A stretch of 64,000 bases of DNA from DATFDN01 sp963767645 (GCA_963767645.1 CAVYEW010000008.1:310001-374000), one strand, 5' to 3'. Positions 26,153 through 35,080 are shown, counted from the first letter of the stretch. Program-made: numbers and translations. The notes: generated by a model from the letters alone, not told the origin.

Positions 26153-26220
26153 GGTGTGGCTCCTGTGTTTGATGGCTCCGGAAACGGGTCGGCGGCACGC
26201 GTGCCGGCATACAGGTGTAA

Positions 26221-26246
26221 AACGCAGTGGGGGCGCCCGAGGTTCT
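26221..26246 (-). promoter_or_regulatory. EcfG-like general stress promoter
   Basis: On the minus strand AGAAC (26246-26242), 17 bases, then CGTT (26224-26221), matching the EcfG pattern GGAAC-N16/17-CGTT with one mismatch. It lies 69 bp upstream of the PRC-barrel start. Inference from motif only. Confidence 0.5.
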
Positions 26247-26355
26247 GAGCTGGAACGCCCCGAAATCTGTGCTCGACCGGATGGCCAAATGCCGGTGGCA
26301 GCGTGCCAGAACGGGTCTCAGCGGCGTCGGAGCCGCCCGCCGCGCATCTCAAATA

Positions 26356-29112
26356 TCACGTGACGGAGGCCGCCTCCAGCATGGCCTGCACTCGGGCGGC
26401 AAGCGCATCTAGAGTGAACGGCTTGCCGATCACCGCCATGCCAGGCGCGAGATGCTCCTCCAAGGCGCTGCCGGCATAACCGGTGATGAACAGCACGGGC
26501 AGCCCGGGCCGGCGCTCGCGCGCGGCATCGGCGACCTGTCGTCCGTTCAGGCCGCCGGGCAGGCCTACATCTGTCACCAGCGCGTCCACCCGAAAGCCGT
26601 GGCTGGCGTGCAGCACCCGCAGCGCTGAAGGCCCGTCGCTTGCCTCCATCACCCGATAGCCCAGCTCGCGCAAAGCCTCCGCGGCCAGTTCGCGCACGCC
26701 AGCCTCATCCTCGACCAGCAGCACCGTCCCGTCCGCGCCGGCCGATGGTGTATCGGCCGTCGCGGCCGACGCGACTTCCTCGGTGTCCTCGGCCCGCCCG
26801 TGCCGGGGCAGATAGAGGCGCACCGTTGTGCCCCGGCCCGGCGCACTGTCGAGGCGCACAACCCCGTAGGATTGCCGCACGAAACCGTAGAGCTGCGACA
26901 AACCCAGTCCCGTCCCTTGTCCGAGCGGCTTGGTCGTAAAGAACGGCTCGAAAGCGCGCGCCAGCACGTCAGGGGTCATGCCGGTGCCGGTGTCGGAGAT
27001 CGTGACCTCCACGTACTCGCCTGGGGCCGCTCCCTCCTGGCCGGCGACGTCCGCCTCTCTCAAGCACACGTCTTCGGTGCTGATCGTCAGGCGCCCGCCC
27101 TCGGGCATCGCATCGCGCGCGTTGATCGCCAGGTTGAGCAGTACGTTCTCCAGCTGGTTCCGGTCGCACAGCACCGTCCAGACGCCGTCGCCCATTTGCA
27201 GTTCGACCTGAACGCCCGGCCCCACCGTGTGCCGGACCAGTTCCGCCATGCCCTCGATCAGCATGTCGGGTTCGATGGGCTTGGGCTGCAGGGCTTCGCG
27301 GCGGGCGAAGGCAAGCAGCCGATGTGTCAGCGCCGCTGCCCGCTCCACTGTCTCGCGCGCGCTCTCCACGTAGCGCATAGCGTCGGCCGCCCGCCCCTGC
27401 TCCATTCGGCGGCGGGTCAGCTCCAGGCTGCCGGAAATACCCTGAAGCATATTATTGAAATCGTGCGCAATCCCGCCGGTGAGCTGGCCCACCGCCTCCA
27501 TCTTCTGCGCCTGGCGCAGCGCCTCCTCGGCCTGCTCGCGCTCCAGCACCTCCGCATGGAGCTGCCCCAGCGCCTGGGACAGCTCCGCCGTGCGCTCGGC
27601 TACGCGCGTTTCCAATGTCGCATTCAGTCGCTGCAGCTCCGCTTGTGCCTGCCGCAATGCGGTGACGTCGGCAAGGCTCTCCATCACCGCAACCGGTGTC
27701 CCCATGTCGTCGCGGCGCAGCACTTTGTGCGCGGCCGCGATCAGTTCGGCACCGTCGCGACGTTGCTGGCGGAGATCGCCATACCATTCGCCGTCCCGCA
27801 TCAAAGCCGACTCCACCTCGGCCGGAGGCACCGGGAACTCCGTCCGAAGCAAGGTATGCAAAACCTGGCCGACCGCCTCCTCTGCCGACCAGCCATAGAG
27901 GCGCTCGCAGCCCTGCGACCAGAAGCGGATCGTTCCATCCAGGTTGCGCACCATGATGGCGGCAAGGTCGAGCGTGCCGACCAGGTCGCGTAACCTCGTG
28001 TCGGCCTGCTTGCGGTCATGGATGTCGGTCGAGGTGCCGAACCAGCGTAGCACCCGACCGGTCGAGGGCTCGCAGTGCGGTTGGGCCAGCACGAGAAACC
28101 ACCGCCACTCGCCGTTGGCCGACCGGATTCGGTGCTCGATCTCGAAGGTCCGTTTTGCTCGCTGCGCCTCCTTCCAGGCCTGCAACGTCGGTCGCTGGTC
28201 GTCCGGATGTACGAAGCCGAGCCAACCGCCCTCTGGGTGCGTCGCGGGCTCGCGCAGCGCGCCAGTGTAAGCAGTCCATTGGCGATTGAGAAAATCGATC
28301 TTACCGTCGGCGTCGGCCAGCCACACGATCTGCGGAATGGCGTCGGCCAGCAGCCGGAATCGCGCCTCGCTTGCTCGTAGGCGCTCCTCGTCGCGCTTGC
28401 GTCCGGTCACGTTCCGGTAGAAGACCGCAACCCCGCCATCCGAGACCGGGTAGGCGCGCACGTCCAGCCACACGTCATGCAGATCCGAGAGGTGCCGATA
28501 TTCCAACGCCGCTGGGACATGCTCGGCCATGGCTCGCTGAAAGGCCGGCCAGGTCGGCAGGTGCTCGGATTCCGGCCAGACCTCCAGCAGGTGGCGCCCG
28601 ACGATCGCCTCGCGCGGGCGGCCGTCGATCCGGAGGCCCTCCGGGTTGATCTCGGCAATCCGAAATCCGCGCTCGAGGAAGATGAATGCCTCGCCCATGC
28701 CCTCCAGCACGTCGCGAGCGCGCGCCTCGCTTCTGGCAAGTGCTTCGGCGGCCTTCTGCCGCTCGACCACGGATGTGGTGACGTCCTCGGCTGTGTGCAG
28801 GATATGGGCGACCGTGCCATCCGGGCCGAGGATCGGCGTGTTGAGCGTCTGCCACCAGCGGGCCTCGAACGTGTCGTCCGGGCTGCGTCTGTCGTAACGC
28901 TGAAGGGGCATGCGATCCGGCGCGCGCGTTGCCATGACCCGCTCGAAGGAGGCGCGCAGGTTATCGACGCCGTTCGCCGCCGGATCATTCGGGTTGTCCG
29001 GAAAGATATCGAACAGCCGCTGGCCGATGACGTCGTCCCGCCGGGTCATCGCGGCGCGGATCAATCCCTCGCTGACAGCGACCATGACGTAGTCAGTGTC
29101 GGCAGTGACCAC
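26356..29112 (-). CDS. Multi-PAS hybrid sensor histidine kinase with C-terminal receiver
   Basis: The visible protein is 918 residues, with four PAS modules (about 1-115, 125-237, 247-370, 375-490), a coiled coil (490-540), a HisKA domain with phospho-acceptor His550 in GGIAHDFNN, an ATPase domain (N box NLAINARDAM, G boxes DTGTGM and GQGTGLGLS) and a receiver (796-918) with Asp848 in VTDVGLPGG. No membrane segment is present, so it senses a cytosolic or redox/light cue; no flavin-binding LOV motif is visible. The start is doubtful: the first PAS reads in frame upstream (FEPFFAALPG) through 29238, but no ATG, GTG or TTG occurs in that stretch, so GTG 29112 gives a truncated PAS. No partner response regulator is adjacent. 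Confidence 0.85.
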   Translation of the reverse strand: MVTADTDYVMVAVSEGLIRAAMTRRDDVIGQRLFDIFPDNPNDPAANGVDNLRASFERVMATRAPDRMPLQRYDRRSPDDTFEARWWQTLNTPILGPDGTVAHILHTAEDVTTSVVERQKAAEALARSEARARDVLEGMGEAFIFLERGFRIAEINPEGLRIDGRPREAIVGRHLLEVWPESEHLPTWPAFQRAMAEHVPAALEYRHLSDLHDVWLDVRAYPVSDGGVAVFYRNVTGRKRDEERLRASEARFRLLADAIPQIVWLADADGKIDFLNRQWTAYTGALREPATHPEGGWLGFVHPDDQRPTLQAWKEAQRAKRTFEIEHRIRSANGEWRWFLVLAQPHCEPSTGRVLRWFGTSTDIHDRKQADTRLRDLVGTLDLAAIMVRNLDGTIRFWSQGCERLYGWSAEEAVGQVLHTLLRTEFPVPPAEVESALMRDGEWYGDLRQQRRDGAELIAAAHKVLRRDDMGTPVAVMESLADVTALRQAQAELQRLNATLETRVAERTAELSQALGQLHAEVLEREQAEEALRQAQKMEAVGQLTGGIAHDFNNMLQGISGSLELTRRRMEQGRAADAMRYVESARETVERAAALTHRLLAFARREALQPKPIEPDMLIEGMAELVRHTVGPGVQVELQMGDGVWTVLCDRNQLENVLLNLAINARDAMPEGGRLTISTEDVCLREADVAGQEGAAPGEYVEVTISDTGTGMTPDVLARAFEPFFTTKPLGQGTGLGLSQLYGFVRQSYGVVRLDSAPGRGTTVRLYLPRHGRAEDTEEVASAATADTPSAGADGTVLLVEDEAGVRELAAEALRELGYRVMEASDGPSALRVLHASHGFRVDALVTDVGLPGGLNGRQVADAARERRPGLPVLFITGYAGSALEEHLAPGMAVIGKPFTLDALAARVQAMLEAASVT

Positions 29113-29608
29113 CGCGTGGATGCCTGGAAGAGCTGCGAAGAAGGGCTCGAAGTCGGTTCGCGCCTCAGACCGCGCCGGGTCCGGCGCTCCTGCCGCCTCG
29201 CCAGGTCCGCCACACCTGCCAGTAGCGCGCCATTGCTGTCAATTCTGGATCACGCCGACCGCCCGAGCTGCGATGCCTCTGGCACTCCGGCCGATGCGTC
29301 CGAGTAGGCTGTCAGACCTGAGCTGGCGTACAAGTCCACGGATGAGAGCCGTCCAAACAGAGGTTGCAACCTGCAGCAGCGTTCTTGGCTGCTGCCCATA
29401 AGGTAAAAACCGTTGAGTTCGCGAATCGATTCAGTTGACCTCTCAAGATGTTCGCGATTTCGTGATTGCCGCAAGCCAGCACTCGTCGGCGGCTCCGTCC
29501 GATTTGGCTGAGGCGATGCTGGCCCGCGCCAATTTTCGTCGCATGATCGCAAAGCCGGAGAACCGGATCGCCTCTGCGCGGCTTGATTGAACGACAGGAG
29601 CAGCCCTC
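29113..29608. other. ~500-bp region between the kinase and the oxidoreductase gene
   Basis: The minus-strand part (29113-29238) continues the kinase frame without any start codon. An ATG at 29233 is one base out of frame, so a single extra base would connect it, the same lesion type seen elsewhere in the window. The middle (29240-29430) shows no convincing gene, RNA or repeat. The plus-strand right end contains a possible 51-codon ORF (29435-29590). GC looks lower here than in flanking genes. Confidence 0.5.
29435..29590 (+). CDS. Possible small protein, 51 residues
   Basis: A TTG-initiated frame (LTSQDVRDFVIAASQHSS... ending ENRIASARLD) stops 18 bp before the oxidoreductase start, with codon usage and helical composition that look protein-like (DLAEAMLARANFRRMI). 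No SD stands out and no family is recognised. It may be a small co-transcribed gene, or the tail of a lost one. Confidence 0.25.
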   Translation: MTSQDVRDFVIAASQHSSAAPSDLAEAMLARANFRRMIAKPENRIASARLD

Positions 29609-30629
29609 ATGGCCACCGAGCCCCCTGGCGCCTCTCGCCGGACTGGCGCTGCCTTGCGCGTCGCAGCGAAGGTGCAGAGCGCCGAGGCGCTGAGCGGAAT
29701 GCTCAATCCCGTCGAAACAGAGGTTGCGGCGGCACCCGGACAAGTCGTGATCGAGGTGCACGCCGCGGGTGTGAACCCGTCGGACGTGAAGGCGGTGCTG
29801 GGCGCGATGCCGCACGCGGTCTGGCCGCGGACGCCGGGGCGGGACTACGCCGGCACCGTGGTGGACGGCCCGGCGCGCCTGCTCGGCAAGGAAGTGTGGG
29901 GCTCCGGCGGCGAGCTGGGCATCAGCCGTGACGGCACCCACGCCCGCTATCTCGTGCTGGACGCGGCCTGCGTGCGCGAGAAGCCGACGTCCATTGCCTT
30001 GGCGGAGGCAGGTGGCGTCGGAGTGCCTTTCATCACCGCCCATGAGGGGCTGCGCGAGGCTGGCTCCGTGCAGCAAGGCGACGTCGTGCTCGGTACTCGG
30101 CGCCAACGGCAAGGTCGGCCAGGCGGCGGCCCAGATCGCCACTGCGGCCGGCGCGCGCGTATTCGGCGTGGAGCGGGCCTTGGCGCCCTATCGCGGCCAC
30201 GCGAGCGCGCCGGTGAGGATGCTGGCGGGCAACGAGGACTGGGTCGCCCAACTGCGCGGCGCCACGGCGGGGCATGGCGCCGACATCGTCTACAACACGG
30301 TCGGCAGCCCGTATTTCGAGGCGGCGAACCACGCGATGGCGGTGCTGGGGCGGCAGATCTTCATCTCCACTGTCGAGCGCTCAGTTCCCTTCGACATCTT
30401 CGCCTTCTACCGCGGCCGTCACCGCTTCATCGGCCTGGACACGCTCGCGCTGGACAGCGGCGATTGCGCCGTCATCCTCGACGCTTTGCGCCCTGGCTTC
30501 GAGAGTGGCGTACTCCGTCCATTTCCCGTGCTGGACGGCAACACCTACGCTTTGGGACGCGCGGCGGAGGCCTACCGCGCCGTGCTCGCGGGCAGCCCCG
30601 ATCGCATCGTGCTGGACCCCAGGGCTTAG
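29609..30629 (+). pseudogene. Zinc-type alcohol dehydrogenase/quinone oxidoreductase (MDR), single +1 frameshift
   Basis: The first frame from ATG 29609 has the MDR N-terminal domain (VIEVHAAGVNPSDVKAVLGA, TPGRDYAGTVV, GVPFITAHEGL). The Rossmann half (VLGANGKVGQAAAQIATAAG, HGADIVYNTVG, to VLDPRA at 30629) is in another frame. The switch is at 30091-30094: removing one G from CGGT restores VVLVLGANGKVGQ. The repaired protein is ~339 residues, normal for NADPH:quinone reductases, which lack the structural zinc loop. Everything else is intact, so the break may be recent or a sequencing error. Confidence 0.85.
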
Positions 30630-30719
30630 CTGCCATGCAGCCCATCTAGCCGGATAGCCGGGTGCTCGGCGCCCATGCCGGACCCATATTCCGGCAGTTC
30701 CCGAATCACAGGCGTTGCC

Positions 30720-31679
30720 ATGCCGCTTGACCAGATCGGCCTCGCTCCCGAGACGGAGGAGGCGCTCGACCCCTATTCCGCCCGCGTCGTCCACGCCTTC
30801 GAGCGCGTGGCCCCGGCCGTACTGCACGTGACGGCGCTGGACGCCAACGGACGGCCGCGCGGCCAGGGGTCCGGCGTGGTGTTCACGCCGGACGGGTACG
30901 CGCTCACCAATAGCCACGTCGCGGCGCAGGCCGCGCGCCTGCGCGCCTCGCTGATCGACGGGCGAGAACTTGAGGCCACACTGGTCGGCGACGACCCGGA
31001 GACCGACATCGCAGTGCTGCGCCTGTCCGGCGCCGGCCTGCCGCACGCGGAGCTCGGCCGCTCCGCCACGCTGCGGGTCGGCGAGCTGGTGGTGGCGATC
31101 GGCAACCCGCTTGGTTTCCAATGCACGTTGACCGCGGGCATCGTCAGCGCGCTCGGCCGCACCTTGCGGGCGCGGTCCGGCCGGCTGATCGAGAGCGTCA
31201 TCCAGACCGACGCTCCGCTCAATCCCGGCAACTCTGGCGGGCCGTTGGTCTCCGGTGCCGGACGCGTGGTCGGCATCAACACCGCGACCATCCTGCCCGC
31301 GCAGGGCATCTGCTTCGCCATCGGCATCGACACCGCCGCCGATGTTGCGATGCGGCTGATGCGCGACGGGCGCGTGCGGCGGGCGCGGCTCGGCGTGACG
31401 ACGCAGACCGTGCCGCTGCACACACGGCTGCGCCGCGCGCTGGACCTGCCTCTCGGCACCGGTGTGCTGGTGATGGAGGTGACGCCGGACGGGCCGGCCG
31501 CGCGCGCCGGCGTGCTGGAAGGCGACATCGTGCTCGGCCTCGCCGGGACGAAGGTGGGCGGCGTGGACGACCTGCACCGACTGCTGACCGGCGAGCGCGC
31601 GGGACAGGCGACGGTGATCGAGGTGCTGCGCCGCGGCGAGAGGCGCGAGCTGGCCATCACGCCAGAAGAGACCGGCTAA
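30720..31679 (+). CDS. HtrA/DegP-like trypsin-type serine protease with PDZ domain
   Basis: This ~319-residue protein (334 if the upstream in-frame ATG at 30675 is used; neither has a clear SD) has a trypsin-like domain with catalytic His in TNSHVAAQ, Asp in DPETDIAVLRL, and Ser in LNPGNSGGPLVSG, then one PDZ domain (~LGTGVLVMEVTPDGPAARAG). It has no signal peptide or transmembrane anchor, unlike DegP/DegS/DegQ, so it probably acts in the cytosol. A palindromic repeat begins right after its stop. The protease could perform protein quality control; targets unknown. Confidence 0.88.
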   Translation: MPLDQIGLAPETEEALDPYSARVVHAFERVAPAVLHVTALDANGRPRGQGSGVVFTPDGYALTNSHVAAQAARLRASLIDGRELEATLVGDDPETDIAVLRLSGAGLPHAELGRSATLRVGELVVAIGNPLGFQCTLTAGIVSALGRTLRARSGRLIESVIQTDAPLNPGNSGGPLVSGAGRVVGINTATILPAQGICFAIGIDTAADVAMRLMRDGRVRRARLGVTTQTVPLHTRLRRALDLPLGTGVLVMEVTPDGPAARAGVLEGDIVLGLAGTKVGGVDDLHRLLTGERAGQATVIEVLRRGERRELAITPEETG

Positions 31680-31790
31680 AGCGCGTTGAGGCTCACCGTC
31701 GCGACGGGCCGCTTCACCCTCCCCCAACCCCTCCCGCAACGGGAGGGGGCTTTCCTTCTCCCCCTCCGCTTGCGGGGGGAGGGCGCGCAT
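31680..31790. repeat. C/G-rich palindromic intergenic repeat, copy 4
   Basis: It starts immediately after the protease stop. The left flank (AGCGCGTTGAGGCTCACCGT) resembles that of copy 1 at 1680, and the core CCCCTCCCGCAACGGGAGGG is followed by a second G/C-rich inverted unit. The element ends ~20 bp before the next gene's start. Shared flank plus core indicates one dispersed repeat family rather than chance G/C runs. Confidence 0.75.
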
Positions 31791-31808
31791 CCAACCAAAG
31801 GAGACACC

Positions 31809-32279
31809 ATGGAACGATCCACTGACCCGACTGCGCGCCGCCCCCGCCTGGTCGGGCTCAACCACATCGCGTTGGAAGTCGGCGACGTGGAGGCGGCGCT
31901 GACCTTCTACGGCCGAATCTTCGACTTCACCTTGCGCGGCCGGCAGCAAGGTGCGGCCTTCATCGACATGGGCGACCAGTTCGTAGCGCTCATGGAAGGC
32001 CCGGTCCGCGCGGAGCGCGGCCACCGCCATTTCGGGCTGGTCGTGGATGACCGTGCCGCAGTGCGGGATCTGGCCGTAGCCGCGGGCGCGGAGTTGGTGC
32101 CCGGTCCCTTCCTCGACTTCCTCGACCCATGGGGGAACCGGGTGGAGGTGGTGGACTACGCGGACATCCAGTTCAGCAAGGCGCCGCATATCCTGCGTGG
32201 GATGGGGCTCGACCTGCGCAAGAGCGAAAAGGCGCGGCGCGAGCTGGCCCAGAAGGGTATGGAGGCGCCCGAAGCCTGA
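31809..32279 (+). CDS. VOC (glyoxalase-fold) family protein
   Basis: This 156-residue protein starts at ATG 31809 with AAAGGAG five bases upstream. The opening LVGLNHIALEVGDVEAALTFYG and a central GHRHFGLVVDDRAAV with FLDPWGNRVEVVDY give two VOC half-motifs with metal ligands His in NHIA, His in RHFG and Glu in RVEVV. A basic ~35-residue C-terminal tail is unusual. Possible activities include lyase or epimerase; not assignable. It converges with the hydrolase gene, whose stop is adjacent (1 bp). Confidence 0.78.
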   Translation: MERSTDPTARRPRLVGLNHIALEVGDVEAALTFYGRIFDFTLRGRQQGAAFIDMGDQFVALMEGPVRAERGHRHFGLVVDDRAAVRDLAVAAGAELVPGPFLDFLDPWGNRVEVVDYADIQFSKAPHILRGMGLDLRKSEKARRELAQKGMEAPEA

Positions 32280-33134
32280 TCAGTCCTCGGCGAAGAACGC
32301 GGTCAAGCGCCGCAGCAGCTTGTCCGGCTGCTCTTCCGGCATCCAGTGCCCGCATTCCTCGATCACGCCCCCGCGCACGTCGGTCGCCAGCCGCCGCAGC
32401 AACTCCAGGACTTCCATGCGCCGGCCCCAGGAGCAGTCGCCGCCGAGCGCCAGCACCGGCATCTTCAGCTTGAGGGCGCGGTTGACCGCCTCATTGTCGG
32501 CGATGTCGCGCGGGATGTTGCGATAATACGCGAAGCCGGCGCGAAGCGCGCCGGGCTGGGAATAGGTGCGCAGGTATTCGGCGATGTCGGCGTCCGCGAT
32601 GACGTTCGGGTGCCGGCCGTAGTTGCGGTAGAACCAGCCGAAGTAGATGTCCTCACGCCCAACGATCAGGGCTTCCGGCAGGTCTGCGGTTTGATGGAAG
32701 GCGTGGTGCCATCGCCGTCCTCCCTGGCTGATACTGGGGCTGCCGTCGCCGGGGATGGTGACATCAAGGACCGCCAGCTTGCGGACCGCATCTTGGTGCG
32801 CGGCGGCAATCGCATACGCGGTCGGTCCGCCCCAGTCGTGGCCGACCAGGAAGAACGCCTCGATCCCGAGATGGTCACGGACCAGCCGCCAGACATCGTT
32901 GCCGACGGTCCTCTTGTCGTAGCCGTCGAGCGGCCGGGAAGAATCGCCGAGCCCGCGCAGATCGGGAGCAATCACCCGGTATTTCGCCGCCAGACCAGGG
33001 ATGACATGGCGCCACTCGTACCAGGTCTGCGGCCAGCCGTGCAGGAGCACGATCGGGAAGCCCGTACCGGCGGTGACGTAGTGCAGGCGCACCTCGCCGA
33101 GATCGGCGTGGTGGTGCGAGACCGGATCGCTCAT
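32280..33134 (-). CDS. Alpha/beta hydrolase, epoxide hydrolase/dehalogenase type
   Basis: This 284-residue hydrolase has the oxyanion motif HGWP (residues 32-35), nucleophile Asp100 in VGHDWGG, and a catalytic His in ECGHWMPEEQP. An Asp nucleophile with HGWP is typical of epoxide hydrolases and haloalkane dehalogenases; a cap domain with tyrosines lies at ~135-210. Start at ATG 33134, overlapping the phnM1 stop by 4 bp (ATGA), so it is translated right after phnM1. Its presence in a phosphonate cluster is unusual; a role in epoxide or ester handling is inference. Confidence 0.83.
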   Translation of the reverse strand: MSDPVSHHHADLGEVRLHYVTAGTGFPIVLLHGWPQTWYEWRHVIPGLAAKYRVIAPDLRGLGDSSRPLDGYDKRTVGNDVWRLVRDHLGIEAFFLVGHDWGGPTAYAIAAAHQDAVRKLAVLDVTIPGDGSPSISQGGRRWHHAFHQTADLPEALIVGREDIYFGWFYRNYGRHPNVIADADIAEYLRTYSQPGALRAGFAYYRNIPRDIADNEAVNRALKLKMPVLALGGDCSWGRRMEVLELLRRLATDVRGGVIEECGHWMPEEQPDKLLRRLTAFFAED

Positions 33135-34285
33135 CCGGGCAGTCCTCCCCTCGGCAGCCGAGCCGCACCCTCGGCCGAGAGATACGCCAATCGCCCGCCG
33201 GCGATGGTCGCGACCACGCGCCATGCGTGCGGATCGACAACGACGAGGTCGGCACGCAGCCCTTCGCGGATACGCCCCCGGTCGGCGAGCCCGGCCGCAT
33301 CGGCCGGCGCGGCGGAGATCAGCGCCCATGCCCGAGCCAAGCCAAGCTCGCCCGCGGCGAGACGCAGCGCCGCGTGCAGCATGGCCGGGTAGTGGTAGTC
33401 CGACGACAGCACGGTGCAGATCCCGGCCTCGGCCAGCCGCGCCGCCGAGGCCCAGCCGAGATGGGACCGTCCGCGCACCACGTTCGGGCTTCCCATCACG
33501 ACGGCGTCGGCCTCGGCGCGCGCCGCCCGCGCGATCTCCTCGGACATCGGGAACTCGCAGATGCGCGCGCCGCGGGCGCGGAACGCGTCGCGCATCGCGA
33601 CCGTCGCGTCGTCATGGCTCGCGATCGGGATGCGGGCGGCACGGGCGGCGGCGGCGATGCGGTCGAGCGCGGCCGGCACGTCTCGTTCATGGCCCGCGAT
33701 GCGCTCGGCCAGCGTGCGGAACGCCGCCAGCGACATGCCGGCGCGTTCGCTGAACTTCGCGCCGGCCACCGGGTCTTGCAGTTTACGCAGGATCGCCGGC
33801 GTATGATCGTTGAACGCCAGCAGATGCACCCGCCCGCGCGCGATCGCCTCCAGGGCCATGTCGAGCGCGTCGAGGTTGTACGCCTCCCACCGCAGATGCA
33901 CGCGCATGTCGCAGGTCCAGGCCTCGGCAGCGAGCGCGTCGAGCAGCGCGCGCCAGGTCTCGACCCCGCGCAGCCCCGGCTCCCAGGACAGCGTGACGCC
34001 GTGGAATGCCGTGGTGATGCCGTTCGCCAGCAACTGCGCCTCGGTGTCGCGCAGCGCGAGCGGCGCGGGGAAGTCGACGCCAGGGCGGGGCTGGAGCTGA
34101 CGCTCGAACGCGTCGCCGTGGATGTCCACGATGCCGGGCAGCATCAGCAGCCCGGAGGCGTCGATCCGCAGGCCGCCCGCGAAACCGTCCAGCGCGGCGA
34201 TATGCCCGTCCTCCAGGCAGAGATCGGCGGCGGCCTCGCCTTCGGGCAGCAGCGCGCGGCCGCCGGTGAGGCTGATCGGTGGCAT
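33131..34285 (-). CDS. phnM: PhnM-type ribose 1-methylphosphonate 5-triphosphate diphosphatase (copy 1)
   Basis: This 384-residue amidohydrolase has the metal motif VDIHGDAFERQLQPRPG (HxD variant of PhnM), the HLRWEAYNLD segment, a DHTPAILRKL block, ASHDDATV, GSPNVVRGRSHLG and late DYHYP. PhnM removes pyrophosphate from ribose 1-phosphonate 5-triphosphate, leaving the 5-phosphate substrate for PhnJ. It lies 8 bp downstream of phnF and upstream of the hydrolase (4-bp overlap). A second PhnM is at 40445. An upstream extension of the ORF to 35047 is only the frame-shadow of phnF. Confidence 0.87.
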   Translation of the reverse strand: MPPISLTGGRALLPEGEAAADLCLEDGHIAALDGFAGGLRIDASGLLMLPGIVDIHGDAFERQLQPRPGVDFPAPLALRDTEAQLLANGITTAFHGVTLSWEPGLRGVETWRALLDALAAEAWTCDMRVHLRWEAYNLDALDMALEAIARGRVHLLAFNDHTPAILRKLQDPVAGAKFSERAGMSLAAFRTLAERIAGHERDVPAALDRIAAAARAARIPIASHDDATVAMRDAFRARGARICEFPMSEEIARAARAEADAVVMGSPNVVRGRSHLGWASAARLAEAGICTVLSSDYHYPAMLHAALRLAAGELGLARAWALISAAPADAAGLADRGRIREGLRADLVVVDPHAWRVVATIAGGRLAYLSAEGAARLPRGGLPG

Positions 34286-34293
34286 GAGGGCTC

Positions 34294-35019
34294 CTACGGC
34301 TCGAACACGATCTGCACGCGCGGCGTGGGATAGCGCGTGACGCCGAACTCCACCACCGCGCCATGGCGGTCCACGTTGACGTTCTCCGTCACCAGCAGCG
34401 GGCGCGAGCGAGGGGTGCGAAGCAGCTCCGCCTCCTCCGCCGTGGGCATGCGCGCCGTGACCCGCGTGACCTGGCGGCGGTAGTCGTCCACGCCGACCGC
34501 GCGAAGCGCGGCGGTGATGCCGCCGGTGCGCAGCGCGTCCGTCAGCCCGCGCAGCCGGGGCGGGAAGCGATGCGTGCCCAGGCTGACGGGACGCCCATCG
34601 GCGAGGCCGAGCCGCTCGAAGACGACTACATGCGTGTCCTCGCCGGTGCCGAGCGCCGCTGCCGCCACGGCTCCGGCCGGCTCCTCCGCGAGCCGCAGGA
34701 CCCGCCCTGACGGTTCCTTGTTGTGGCGGCGCACCCATTCGGAGAAGCGGGTGCGCGGCTCGACGACATAGTCCAGCACGTCCTCCGGCACGAAGGCGCC
34801 GCGCCCGTGCTCGACACGGACCAGGCCGCCGCGCGACAGCTCGTCGAGCGCGCGGCGCAGCGTGTGGCGGTTGACGCCGAACCGGCGTGCCAGCTCGGCC
34901 TCGGGCGGCAGCCTCGCGCCGGGCGGGAACGCGCCGCCGATCTCCGCTTGCAGCTGGGACGCGATCTGGCGCCAGAGCGCCAGACCCTCCTGCCGGCGGA
35001 CCGGATCGAGCGATGCCAT
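34294..35019 (-). CDS. phnF: GntR-family transcriptional regulator PhnF
   Basis: This ~241-residue HutC-subfamily GntR regulator has an N-terminal winged helix with the classic RFGVNRHTLRRALDELSRGG, HGRGAFV, and a C-terminal UTRA/ligand domain. Start ATG 35019 (MASLDPVRR). It is divergent from phnG, with 76 bp between, containing a -35/-10 and a palindrome. It probably represses both directions until a phosphonate-related ligand accumulates, by analogy with characterised PhnF proteins. Confidence 0.88.
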   Translation of the reverse strand: MASLDPVRRQEGLALWRQIASQLQAEIGGAFPPGARLPPEAELARRFGVNRHTLRRALDELSRGGLVRVEHGRGAFVPEDVLDYVVEPRTRFSEWVRRHNKEPSGRVLRLAEEPAGAVAAAALGTGEDTHVVVFERLGLADGRPVSLGTHRFPPRLRGLTDALRTGGITAALRAVGVDDYRRQVTRVTARMPTAEEAELLRTPRSRPLLVTENVNVDRHGAVVEFGVTRYPTPRVQIVFEP

Positions 35020-35040
35020 CGGATCTTCCCCGAAGCCAGC

Positions 35041-35080
35041 TTGACACAATAGCTGTTAGAGATATAGATGTCTATACATC
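35041..35080 (+). promoter_or_regulatory. phnG promoter with overlapping PhnF-type palindrome
   Basis: TTGACA (35041-35046), 16 bases, then TATAGA (35063-35068) form a good sigma-70 promoter. Overlapping the -10 lies TATAGA-TG-TCTATA (35063-35076), a perfect inverted repeat, and the wider GATGT-CTAT-ACATC (35067-35080). The TATAGA core resembles the TGGTATAGACCA site described for mycobacterial PhnF. It probably controls phnG and, by position, phnF. Operator assignment is inference. Confidence 0.6.

Noticed and set aside
33131..35047. 638-residue reading for phnM1
   Set aside because: The extra N-terminal part is the alternate frame of phnF; the PhnM domain begins at 34285.
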